A stretch of 9,393 nt of DNA, taken from contig CALGTU010000149.1 in NCBI GenBank assembly GCA_937901465.1, forward strand, positions 1 to 9,393. Reading direction: 5' to 3'. A model generated the notes under the pieces. It was not told the origin of the DNA. It made no database searches and saw nothing but the letters and a program-made list of their open reading frames with translations. Of the stretch, positions 1 to 7,437 are shown piece after piece. A program made the position numbers and the translations under genes. The DNA comes from an uncultured Clostridia bacterium (GTDB taxonomy: Bacteria; Bacillota; Clostridia; Oscillospirales; Ruminococcaceae). Each line of letters begins with the position of its first letter. Position 1 is the first letter of the stretch.

Positions 1-71
1 GCGTTCACCCCACTGCCCTAAATGTGCTTTTATTAAGCAAGGAAAAATTTGTTGCAGAAAGGAGAGAATAA
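1..71 (+). CDS. Possible C-terminal tail of an unidentified upstream gene (partial)
   Basis: Reading from base 3, the frame stays open for 22 codons and ends at a TAA at 69-71. The last residues read LLLSKEKFVAERRE. The stop lies six bases before the PBP start codon and in the same frame. The PBP ribosome site (58-66) lies inside this tail, as at the other junctions of the operon. In related clusters the gene before the PBP is often ftsL-like or rsmH, but the visible residues match neither in a way I recognise. The frame starting at base 1 stops at 19-21 and the frame starting at base 2 also stays open here, so the choice of frame rests on the junction geometry and on codon use like that of the neighbouring genes. 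The product is unknown. Confidence 0.35.
   Translation, partial: VHPTALNVLLLSKEKFVAERRE
58..66 (+). promoter_or_regulatory. Ribosome binding site of the class B PBP gene
   Basis: AAAGGAGAG is a good Shine-Dalgarno match lying 11 bases before the ATG at 78. That spacing is slightly long. It still fits better than the next in-frame ATG at 93, which would cut into the basic residues ahead of the membrane anchor. Confidence 0.7.
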
Positions 72-77
72 AGAATT

Positions 78-2327
78 ATGCCGACAAAAAGTATGAAATT
101 CAGGCTTAATATCATGGTATCGATAGCATTTATTGTTGCGATAGCATGGGTTGTCATAAATCTTTTTTCAACTTCTGTAACAAACAGTACAGAATATCGT
201 GCAAAAGCAAACAGCAGTCAGTTCAGAAGCGTTGAAATTCCTGCAAAAAGAGGCTCTATATATGCTTCTGACGGAGAAGTTCTTGCGCAATCCGCAACAG
301 TTTACAATATTATCCTTGACCCTTCCGTTTATCGTAACGGAGAATATACTCTCGAACAGACAATGGCTCTTGCTGATAAACTCAATGAAATGTTTGGTGT
401 TGATAAAGAAAAGTTTATCAGAATGACCGAGGTAACAGGTGCGGGAGCGAATTATCAGAAAGTAGCAACAAGAGTAGAAAAAAGTGCTGCCGATAAATTA
501 ACAGAATATCTCATCGAACAGGGAATCTCAACATATTCTCTTTATACCGAACAATCAACAAGAAGATATTATCCCCAGAACGAACTTGCCGCAAGTGTAG
601 TTGGTTTTCTAAATGGCGATGGTGATGGAGTTTATGGATTAGAGGCTTATTATGACGATTATCTTGCGGGAGTTGACGGAAGAATAATTTCGGCAAGAAA
701 CGCAAAAGGTCAGGAAATGCCTTATAAATATGAGCGTGTTTTCGATGCTCAGGACGGAAACTCGGTTTATCTCACAATCGATACAACTTTACAGTATTAC
801 GCAGAAAGAGAACTCCGAAATGCTGTTATGACACATAATCCCGAAAACAGAGCTTGTGCAATAATTATGAACTGCAAAACAGGTGCTATTCTCGCTATGG
901 CAACCTGCCCCGGATTTGACCTTAACAATCCCGCAGAAATTTACGACGAAAATACAGCTCTTTTTCTTGAAGAACTTAAAAATAATCCTGAAACAGCTGC
1001 TCTTTATGATGAAGAGTATGCAAAAGCAAGAGAATCTCAGTGGAAGAACAAGGCTATAACCGAATATTACTATCCCGGTTCGGTATTCAAGGTAATAACA
1101 GGTGCTGCCGCTTATGAAGAAAGACTCATAAATTCTGAATCAACATTCTATTGCAATACAATGGATGTAAGCGGAGTCAAGTTCCATTGCTGGCAGAATA
1201 AATACAGCCATGGATCACAGAATCTTGCCGTTGCAATGACAAATTCATGCAACCCCGCATTTATTCAGATAGGCGAACTTCTCGGAAGAGAAAAATTCTC
1301 GGCTTATTATGAAGCTTTCGGATTTACAGGAAGAACAGGAATAGACCTTCCAGGAGAAGCAAGATCATCAATCTATTATCAGGTTGAAGATATGGGCCCC
1401 GTTGAACTTGCATCAAGCTCATTCGGACAGACAAATAAAGTAACTCCCATTCAGATGATAACCGCTTATGCGGCAGCAGTAAACGGCGGTTATTTAGTAA
1501 CTCCATATGTTGTTGATAAAATCGTTGATGAAAACGGAACAGTTGTAAAATCCGTTGAACCCAATGTAAGAAGACAGGTTATCAGCGAAGAAACTTCCGC
1601 TTATATGAGAACAGTTCTCGAAAGCGTTGTAAATAACAATGGCGGCGGAAATTCATACATACAGGGTTATCGTATCGGCGGAAAATCAGGAACATCAGAA
1701 AAACAGGACGAAAACCTTGCTGAAAACCGCGATGACCTTTATGTTTCATCTTATGTAGGTTTTGCACCTGCCGATGACCCCGAAATAATAATGCTTGTTA
1801 TGGTAGACAGACCAACAGGTGCTGATTACTACGGAAGCGTTGTTGCATCTCCTGTTGTAACAAATACATTCAAGGACGCTCTGCCTTATCTCGGATTCCT
1901 TCCCTCATACAGAGAAGAAGAATATGCGAGAATGCCTATTTATGTTCAGGATGTTTCAGGACTTTCAGTTGATGCGGCAAAGAGCAGAATTGAAAATGAT
2001 GGTCTTAAAGTAAAGGTAATAGGCGAGGGAGAATATGTAGTAGGTCAGACACCTGCGAGAAACTCAACCATTTCAAGAGGCGGAACGGTTATCCTTTACA
2101 CAGAAGCAGATTATAAGGAAGAATACACAGTAGTTCCGAATGTTATCGGAAAATCGGTATCAGAAGCAAATCAGATACTTGTAGAAGCGGGACTCAATAT
2201 AAAACTGTCGGGGGCGTCATCAAGAGCCGATGCAACGGCACTTATGCAGAACTGGGCAGAAGGTTGTGAAGTTCCTACAGGAACAGTTGTTGAAGTAACC
2301 TTTGCTATCCACGACAGAACAGGTTAA
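78..2327 (+). CDS. Class B penicillin-binding protein (FtsI/SpoVD/PBP2x-like transpeptidase) with two PASTA domains
   Basis: This is a 749-residue membrane-anchored D,D-transpeptidase that crosslinks septal or spore peptidoglycan outside the membrane. A short basic N-terminus leads into one membrane helix at about residues 10-30. A PBP dimerisation domain follows at about 52-215, with the RGSIY motif at 58-62. The transpeptidase domain covers about 255-600. All three penicilloyl-serine signatures are present: SVFK at 335-338 (catalytic S335, K338), SCN at 390-392 and KSGT at 536-539. Two C-terminal PASTA repeats lie at about 619-676 and 683-745. The stretch between NNP (283-285) and the KNKA segment (323-326) looks roughly 20-25 residues longer than usual, an acidic Tyr/Glu-rich insertion. 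The position before murE is shared by pbpB and spoVD in Firmicutes. Two PASTA repeats are like B. subtilis PBP2B and pneumococcal PBP2x, while SpoVD usually has one. I therefore leave the symbol open. FtsW, encoded downstream, is the likely SEDS partner. Confidence 0.95.
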   Translation: MPTKSMKFRLNIMVSIAFIVAIAWVVINLFSTSVTNSTEYRAKANSSQFRSVEIPAKRGSIYASDGEVLAQSATVYNIILDPSVYRNGEYTLEQTMALADKLNEMFGVDKEKFIRMTEVTGAGANYQKVATRVEKSAADKLTEYLIEQGISTYSLYTEQSTRRYYPQNELAASVVGFLNGDGDGVYGLEAYYDDYLAGVDGRIISARNAKGQEMPYKYERVFDAQDGNSVYLTIDTTLQYYAERELRNAVMTHNPENRACAIIMNCKTGAILAMATCPGFDLNNPAEIYDENTALFLEELKNNPETAALYDEEYAKARESQWKNKAITEYYYPGSVFKVITGAAAYEERLINSESTFYCNTMDVSGVKFHCWQNKYSHGSQNLAVAMTNSCNPAFIQIGELLGREKFSAYYEAFGFTGRTGIDLPGEARSSIYYQVEDMGPVELASSSFGQTNKVTPIQMITAYAAAVNGGYLVTPYVVDKIVDENGTVVKSVEPNVRRQVISEETSAYMRTVLESVVNNNGGGNSYIQGYRIGGKSGTSEKQDENLAENRDDLYVSSYVGFAPADDPEIIMLVMVDRPTGADYYGSVVASPVVTNTFKDALPYLGFLPSYREEEYARMPIYVQDVSGLSVDAAKSRIENDGLKVKVIGEGEYVVGQTPARNSTISRGGTVILYTEADYKEEYTVVPNVIGKSVSEANQILVEAGLNIKLSGASSRADATALMQNWAEGCEVPTGTVVEVTFAIHDRTG

Positions 2328-2330
2328 AAA

Positions 2331-2339
2331 GAAAGGTGG
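2331..2339 (+). promoter_or_regulatory. Ribosome binding site that fixes the murE start at 2347
   Basis: GAAAGGTGG lies seven bases before the ATG at 2347. The same frame is open upstream to a TTG at 2302, inside the PBP gene, but that codon has no ribosome site in front of it. The 15 extra residues it would add (including QVKKKGGEK) are simply the translated PBP end and Shine-Dalgarno region. Confidence 0.8.
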
Positions 2340-2346
2340 CGAAAAA

Positions 2347-3777
2347 ATGAGACTCCACGATTTACTTGAAAATAAATTCAGAACATCGTTGCCCGATATA
2401 AACATAAGCGGGGTAACTGACAATACAAAAGAAATCGAAAAGGATATTCTGTTTTTCTGTGTCAAGGGAAAGACATTCGACGGACACGATTTTGCTAAAG
2501 AAGCAATAGAAAAAGGTGCTGCTGCGGTAGTTACAGAACGTGACCTTAAAATAGAAAATCAGATTATTGTTGATGATACAAGAAAAGCATACGGAGAGAT
2601 ATGTGCAAGCTGGTATAATCATCCCGAAAGAAAGCTCAAACTCATAGGAGTAACGGGAACAAACGGAAAAACCACAATGACATCTCTCATAAAAGAAGTT
2701 CTTACAAAAAGCGGACATCGCGTCGGCCTTATCGGAACAATCCGTAATGAGATAATGGACGAAGTTTTTGAAACAGATAAAACTTCCCCTTTAACTAAAG
2801 ATTATATGGAACTTCTTTCCCGTATGGTTAAAGCAGGTTGCGATTGTGCAGTTATGGAAGTTTCATCGTTCGCCCTTGAACAACAGAGAATAGGCCCTTC
2901 TCATTTCAGAATAGGAGTTTTCACAAATCTTACTCAAGACCATCTCGATTATCACGGCAATATGGAAGAATACTATAAAGCCAAGAAACTTCTTTTCTCA
3001 AGATGTGATACTGCGATAATCAACATAGATGATGAATACGGAAAAAGACTCTATTCCGAAATTTCCTGCGATAAGAGAAGTTGTTCTCTTGAAGAAAAAG
3101 CAGATTATTCTGCTAAAAATATTCAGATATCCCAGGATAAACTCAGCTATGAACTTTCAGGAAAAGAAAACAATATTTCTGTTTCACTCAATATGACAGG
3201 AAAATTCAATATAATGAATTCTTTGCAGGCGGCTGCGGCTTGTCTTGAAATGCGTATTCCTGAAGAAAAGGTTTCATCAGCGCTTTCTACCGTTTCGGGA
3301 GTAAAGGGAAGATGTGAAATTATTCCTACAGGCAAAGATTATACAGTAATCTGTGATTATGCTCATAGCCCCGACGGAATAAAGAATATTCTTTCATCGC
3401 TTAAACCTTTTGCCGAAAACAGACTTGTCTGTCTTTTCGGATGCGGTGGCGACAGGGATAAAACCAAAAGACCTTTAATGGCAAAAGCTGCGGCTGAATA
3501 TGCCGATAAGCTCATAATAACATCAGATAATCCGAGAAACGAAGAACCTTCTGCTATAATTGATGATATTTTAGAAGGACTCAAAGATTCTTTAGTCTCA
3601 TACGATATTGTCGAAAACCGCAGAGACGCTATAAAACACGCTCTCATGACAGGTGAAAAAGGCGATATAATTGTTCTTGCGGGTAAAGGACACGAAGATT
3701 ATCAGATTCTTAAAGGATATGAAAAAATTCATTTTGATGAACGCGAAATAGTTGCGGAACTTTTAAAAGAAATATAG
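2347..3777 (+). CDS. murE: UDP-N-acetylmuramoyl-L-alanyl-D-glutamate--2,6-diaminopimelate ligase
   Basis: This 476-residue cytoplasmic Mur ligase adds the third stem-peptide residue to UDP-MurNAc-L-Ala-D-Glu using ATP. The length is normal for the family. The N-terminal UDP-substrate domain covers about 1-95. The ATP P-loop GVTGTNGKTT is at 101-110, and the substrate segment TSP is at 146-148. NLTQDHLDYHG is at 194-204, and the AKKLLF segment places the probable carbamoylated lysine at K213. FNIMNS is at 287-292, DYAHSPDG at 337-344, GCGGDRDKTKRP at 365-376 and GKGHEDYQ at 446-453. The amino-acid specificity motif is DNPR at 394-397, the form associated with meso-diaminopimelate; lysine-adding enzymes have a different motif. 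One oddity is EVSSFAL at 171-177, where most homologues have His in the fifth position. The gene begins 19 bases after the PBP stop, and its own stop overlaps the murF ribosome site. Confidence 0.96.
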   Translation: MRLHDLLENKFRTSLPDINISGVTDNTKEIEKDILFFCVKGKTFDGHDFAKEAIEKGAAAVVTERDLKIENQIIVDDTRKAYGEICASWYNHPERKLKLIGVTGTNGKTTMTSLIKEVLTKSGHRVGLIGTIRNEIMDEVFETDKTSPLTKDYMELLSRMVKAGCDCAVMEVSSFALEQQRIGPSHFRIGVFTNLTQDHLDYHGNMEEYYKAKKLLFSRCDTAIINIDDEYGKRLYSEISCDKRSCSLEEKADYSAKNIQISQDKLSYELSGKENNISVSLNMTGKFNIMNSLQAAAACLEMRIPEEKVSSALSTVSGVKGRCEIIPTGKDYTVICDYAHSPDGIKNILSSLKPFAENRLVCLFGCGGDRDKTKRPLMAKAAAEYADKLIITSDNPRNEEPSAIIDDILEGLKDSLVSYDIVENRRDAIKHALMTGEKGDIIVLAGKGHEDYQILKGYEKIHFDEREIVAELLKEI

Positions 3778-3786
3778 GAGTTTTTT

Positions 3787-5160
3787 ATGCTTGCGATGAC
3801 CCTTTCTGAAATTGCTTCCATACTCGGAAAAGAAATTTCCGTTGATAAAGAAGTAACCTCTGTATGTACAGACATTGACGAAGTAACCGAAGGCTGCGTT
3901 TTTGTTGCTCTTAAAGAGCAGGATAACGATGGTCATGGGTTCGTGCGCCGTGCTGTAGAAAACGGAGCTGTTGCCGCTATAACAGAGTTTCAGATAGGAA
4001 ATATGCCTTGTATAACGGTTGATAATACTCATAAAGCACTTTTTGATATAGCAAGGCATTACAGAAAAAAATTCAGCCCACGCGTTGTCGGAGTAACGGG
4101 AAGTATCGGTAAAACAACGACAAAAGAAATGATATATCTCGTTCTTTCGTCAGAATATAATACACTTGTAGGAGAAAATATCAGAAACCAGAATGCACTT
4201 TCTGTTGTGAAAACCGTTCTTGATATTGACGATAAAACTGAAGCTGCTGTTTTTGAAATGGGAATGACAAGATTCGGAGAGATAAACAGACAGAGTTCGG
4301 TTGTGAAACCTACAGTCGGTGTTATTACAAATATAGGTTTTTCTCATATCGAAAACCTTGGTTCACAAGAAGGAATTTTAAAGGCAAAGCTTGAAATTCT
4401 TAACGGAATGGATACAGATTCTCCGATAATTCTCAATGCCGATGATGAATTTCTTTCAAAAGAAGCTTTAGACAGACCTGTTGTAACCTATGGTGTAGAA
4501 AATGAAACGGCTGATTTCAATGTTGTAAATATCGAAACGAATGTAAACTCGTCATTTGACATAATCTATAAAGGCGAAAGATACAGAGTAAAACTCAGTT
4601 GTTACGGTATACACAATATCTATAACGCGGCAGCCGCTTTTGCTGTAGGCGTTACATGTGGTATAGAACCACAGAAAGTTGCTCTGAAACTTTCTGAATA
4701 TGAAGTAACCGGTCTTCGACAGAAAGTAGACAATATAAACGGAATAATATTTGTTGTCGACTGTGAGGATGCATCGCCTTCAAGTATGAAATCTGCTATA
4801 AACGCACTCAAACTTATGCGACCTGTCAGAAACGGAAAAAGAGTTGCTGTTTTAGCGGATATGAAGGGACTCGGAGAAGTTTCAAGAAAACTTCATGAAG
4901 AAATAGGGGAATATGTCGTAAAATCAGGAATAGATAAACTTATCTGTTATGGATACGATGCGAAGTTCATAGCTGCAAAAGCAGATGAACTCGGGCTTCA
5001 TTCAGGTTGTACATCAGATAAACTTATGCTTATTGAGTATCTTAAAAAGAAACTCGAAAAAGATGATATAGTTCTTTTCAAAGGAAGTCGTGAGATGAAA
5101 CTTGAAGATATCATAGACGAACTTTGCAGAGAAGAAAAAGACAATACGGAGGAAGATTAA
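3787..5160 (+). CDS. murF: UDP-N-acetylmuramoyl-tripeptide--D-alanyl-D-alanine ligase
   Basis: This 457-residue cytoplasmic Mur ligase adds D-Ala-D-Ala to the UDP-MurNAc-tripeptide and so completes the pentapeptide precursor. The N-terminal MurF-type domain is followed by the P-loop GVTGSIGKTTTKEM at 102-115. EMGMTRFGEI is at 157-166 and TNIGFSHIENLG at 181-192. The AK pair at 200-201 contains the likely carbamoylated lysine, K201. GIHNIYNAAAA is at 274-284, LADMKGLGE at 356-364 and FKGSREMKLE at 431-440. The pattern GSIGKTT, rather than GTNGKTT, together with EMGM identifies MurF rather than a second MurE. The region corresponding to the usual YNANP motif reads EDASP (327-331), a clear departure. 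The ATG at 3787 follows TAGGAG (3775-3780), which includes the murE stop codon. A second ATG at 3796 would be too far from this site. The stop lies one base before the mraY start. Confidence 0.95.
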   Translation: MLAMTLSEIASILGKEISVDKEVTSVCTDIDEVTEGCVFVALKEQDNDGHGFVRRAVENGAVAAITEFQIGNMPCITVDNTHKALFDIARHYRKKFSPRVVGVTGSIGKTTTKEMIYLVLSSEYNTLVGENIRNQNALSVVKTVLDIDDKTEAAVFEMGMTRFGEINRQSSVVKPTVGVITNIGFSHIENLGSQEGILKAKLEILNGMDTDSPIILNADDEFLSKEALDRPVVTYGVENETADFNVVNIETNVNSSFDIIYKGERYRVKLSCYGIHNIYNAAAAFAVGVTCGIEPQKVALKLSEYEVTGLRQKVDNINGIIFVVDCEDASPSSMKSAINALKLMRPVRNGKRVAVLADMKGLGEVSRKLHEEIGEYVVKSGIDKLICYGYDAKFIAAKADELGLHSGCTSDKLMLIEYLKKKLEKDDIVLFKGSREMKLEDIIDELCREEKDNTEED

Positions 5161-5161
5161 A

Positions 5162-6193
5162 ATGCCTGTATGGATAATATTTGTTACTGCGGTAATCGCT
5201 TTCGGGGTTTCTGCAATAACAGGAAAATTTTTTGTTCCTTTTATGAAAAAAATCAGTTTTGGCCAGACTATAAGAGAGTCGGGACCAACATGGCATAAAT
5301 CAAAACAGGGAACTCCCATAATGGGCGGTGCTATGTTTATTTTAGGAACTCTTGTTGCCGTTGTTTTCGGGGTTATTGCATATTCTGTATTCCTCAATAA
5401 TATAGGCGAAGGCGCGGCGATAAACAATGGTTTTCTTAAACTTATAGCAGGAATAATTGCGACTTTTCTTTTCTGCCTTGTCGGATTTGTTGATGACTAT
5501 ATCAAAGCAATAAAGAAAAGAAATTTAGGACTCAATTCAAAACAGAAACTTATCTTTCAGTTTCTTATTTCAGCAGGGTATCTTGCAGCACTTTATTTCC
5601 TTGGCGATAAGGCAACAACAATAAATTTTTATTTCTTCGAACTCAACCTCGGAATATTCTATTATCCGATTATGGTGCTTTTCATAACATTCATAGTAAA
5701 CGCAGTTAATCTTACCGACGGTATCGATGGTCTCTGCGGTTCGGTAACTGTTGTTTCAATGCTTTGTTTTTCATTCATAGCTTTAGCACTCAATCAGTAT
5801 TATACCGAAATTTACGCAATAGCGGTAGCGGGTGCTTGTATAGGATTTTTAATCTGGAATTTACATCCTGCTAAGATTTTTATGGGCGATACAGGTTCGA
5901 TGTTTTTAGGCGGTGCCGTTGTCGTTATGGGAATGAGTATGCGCCTTCACATAGTTCTTGTTTTAGTAGCACTTGTATATGTTCTTGAAGCGTTTTCTGT
6001 AGTGCTTCAGGTGCTCAGTTTCAAACTTACCAAAAAAAGAATTTTCAAGATGTCTCCTATACATCACCATTTTGAAATGTGTGGTTGGGGAGAATATAAG
6101 ATAGTTATCGTATTCTCTTTAGTAGGACTTTTATCGGGAGTTTTAGGCTCTGTAATAGCTGTTATGAACGATGTTTCACGTATTGTGATATAA
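5162..6193 (+). CDS. mraY: Phospho-N-acetylmuramoyl-pentapeptide-transferase
   Basis: This 343-residue integral membrane enzyme transfers phospho-MurNAc-pentapeptide from UDP to undecaprenyl phosphate, making lipid I on the inner face of the membrane. About ten hydrophobic helices are visible, near 3-20, 52-76, 92-112, 130-148, 165-182, 190-210, 217-233, 247-258, 262-285 and 313-336. Family motifs are intact: GQTIRESGP at 34-42, then GTPIMGG at 50-56, the Asp pair DDY at 111-113, NLTDGIDGL at 183-191, FMGDTGS at 240-246 and the His triad at 301-303. The Asp residues D111, D112 and D243 are the expected magnesium and catalytic positions. The third residue of GTPIMGG is more often Thr, a minor change. 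A strong GGAGG ribosome site (5148-5152) sits inside the end of murF, so the two genes are probably translationally coupled. murD does not follow. Confidence 0.97.
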   Translation: MPVWIIFVTAVIAFGVSAITGKFFVPFMKKISFGQTIRESGPTWHKSKQGTPIMGGAMFILGTLVAVVFGVIAYSVFLNNIGEGAAINNGFLKLIAGIIATFLFCLVGFVDDYIKAIKKRNLGLNSKQKLIFQFLISAGYLAALYFLGDKATTINFYFFELNLGIFYYPIMVLFITFIVNAVNLTDGIDGLCGSVTVVSMLCFSFIALALNQYYTEIYAIAVAGACIGFLIWNLHPAKIFMGDTGSMFLGGAVVVMGMSMRLHIVLVLVALVYVLEAFSVVLQVLSFKLTKKRIFKMSPIHHHFEMCGWGEYKIVIVFSLVGLLSGVLGSVIAVMNDVSRIVI

Positions 6194-6210
6194 TTTTGTG
6201 AATTCAATGA

Positions 6211-6217
6211 AAGGAGG
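6211..6217 (+). promoter_or_regulatory. Strong ribosome binding site of ftsW
   Basis: AAGGAGG is a near-complete Shine-Dalgarno match eight bases before the ATG at 6226. It lies in the 32-base mraY-ftsW gap, so here the ribosome site is not embedded in the preceding gene. Confidence 0.8.
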
Positions 6218-6225
6218 GGAGAAGA

Positions 6226-7431
6226 ATGTCAAATCCGTCTGATGCAAGAAGAAAGCCTTCTGATATAAAAAAGAAGACCGAAAATAATAAGCCCAAAATT
6301 GTAAAAGGCGGAACAGACCTCTCGTTCCTTTTTATAATTCTTGTTCTTCTCGCTTTCGGAATAGTAATGATGTTTTCAGCAAGTTATGCCTTAGCGCTTG
6401 ATGAAACGGGTGATGGTTTCTATTATTTCAAAAGACAGCTTGTTTTTGCGATAGCGGGAGTAGTTGTCATGATTTTCATATCTTTTTTTGATTATCATCA
6501 TTTTCAGAAAAAGATAATAGCATTCGGTATGTTTGCGGTTTCATTTGTTCTGGTAGCACTGGTTCCCTTTGTCGGAGAAACATATGGCGGAACAGATATC
6601 AGACGAGGCCTTAAAATAGGGCCTTTGCCACAGTTCCAACCCACCGAAATAATGAAGTTTGCCATAATCATTCTTTTTTCATATATGATAGCTGTAAACC
6701 ATAAGAAAATGTCAAAATATACTTATGGCGTTCTTCCTTTTATGGTGATTTTATTACCTGTATTGTTTTTCATATATCTCGAACCACATTATTCCTGTAT
6801 GTTCCTTATAGGACTTATAGGCATAGTTCTCATATTTGTAGGCGGTGCTAAATTCTGGCATCTTCTTGTAACAGGTCTTGCAGGACTTACAGGCCTTCTG
6901 GGAGTTCTCTATGTAAAATCCCTGAACGGCGGAGGAGGTTCAACCTTTACAAACAGAATCCAGGCATGGATTGATCCTTTCAATTCTCCTATAGATACAT
7001 GGCAGACAAAACAGTCGCTCATAGCAATAGGTTCCGGCGGAATTTTCGGTCTGGGTCTTGGAAATTCAAGACAGAAATATCTTTATCTTCCTGAATCGCA
7101 TAACGACTTCATTTTCCCGATTATCTGCGAAGAACTCGGCTTTATCGGCGGAATGCTCGTAATATTCCTTTTCATATTCTTTATATTCAGAGGATTTTAT
7201 ATTGCATCAAAAGCACCCGATAAATTCGGAATGCTTGTTTGTGTCGGAATAACATTCCAGATAGGACTTCAGGCGATTCTCAATATCGCTGTTGCAACAA
7301 ATGCAATGCCCAATACAGGTATTTCACTTCCTTTCTTCAGCTATGGCGGAACAGCACTTATGATGCAGCTTGCCGAAGTTGGCGTGATACTGAATATTTC
7401 AAGACAAAGCATATCAGAAAATAAAGGGTGA
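6226..7431 (+). CDS. ftsW: SEDS-family lipid II polymerase FtsW (SpoVE-like)
   Basis: This 401-residue polytopic membrane protein is a SEDS peptidoglycan glycosyltransferase that works with a class B PBP, most simply the one at the start of this operon. A hydrophilic, Lys/Arg-rich cytoplasmic N-terminus of about 30 residues precedes roughly ten membrane helices, near 31-51, 70-88, 97-113, 142-156, 166-185, 190-206, 210-230, 300-322, 334-355 and 369-392. Diagnostic segments are MMFSASYA at 48-55, FQPTEIMK at 137-144, and a large extracellular loop at about 231-299 ending in LPESHNDFIF (288-297). D294 aligns with the essential SEDS aspartate. GISLPFFSYGGT lies at 365-376 near the C-terminus. 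The segment usually reading LEPDLG is LEPHYS here (185-190). The dcw position favours FtsW or SpoVE over RodA. Because SpoVE is a close FtsW paralogue in sporulating Firmicutes, a sporulation role cannot be excluded. Confidence 0.93.
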   Translation: MSNPSDARRKPSDIKKKTENNKPKIVKGGTDLSFLFIILVLLAFGIVMMFSASYALALDETGDGFYYFKRQLVFAIAGVVVMIFISFFDYHHFQKKIIAFGMFAVSFVLVALVPFVGETYGGTDIRRGLKIGPLPQFQPTEIMKFAIIILFSYMIAVNHKKMSKYTYGVLPFMVILLPVLFFIYLEPHYSCMFLIGLIGIVLIFVGGAKFWHLLVTGLAGLTGLLGVLYVKSLNGGGGSTFTNRIQAWIDPFNSPIDTWQTKQSLIAIGSGGIFGLGLGNSRQKYLYLPESHNDFIFPIICEELGFIGGMLVIFLFIFFIFRGFYIASKAPDKFGMLVCVGITFQIGLQAILNIAVATNAMPNTGISLPFFSYGGTALMMQLAEVGVILNISRQSISENKG

Positions 7432-7437
7432 TTTTAA

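Noticed and set aside
25..39. Small inverted repeat TGCTT-TTATT-AAGCA near the left edge
   Set aside because: Only five base pairs with a weak A/T-rich stem and no following T-run. It is not convincing as a terminator or regulatory hairpin.
2302..2346. Upstream extension of murE to a TTG codon at 2302
   Set aside because: It overlaps the end of the PBP gene, has no ribosome site, and its added residues are not part of the MurE family. The ATG at 2347 has a good site.
2362..2718. Minus-strand open frame of 118 codons inside murE, and similar antisense frames elsewhere
   Set aside because: Low-complexity shadow translations of real genes, rich in Cys, Phe and Ser, with no supporting ribosome site or family match.
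5014..5427. Minus-strand open frame of 137 codons across the murF-mraY junction
   Set aside because: It lies antisense to two strongly conserved genes, has no recognisable domain, and looks like a shadow of their codon pattern.
6207..6242. Tiny open frame starting at an ATG between mraY and ftsW (11 codons)
   Set aside because: It has no ribosome site of its own, overlaps the ftsW Shine-Dalgarno and start in another frame, and is explained by chance.
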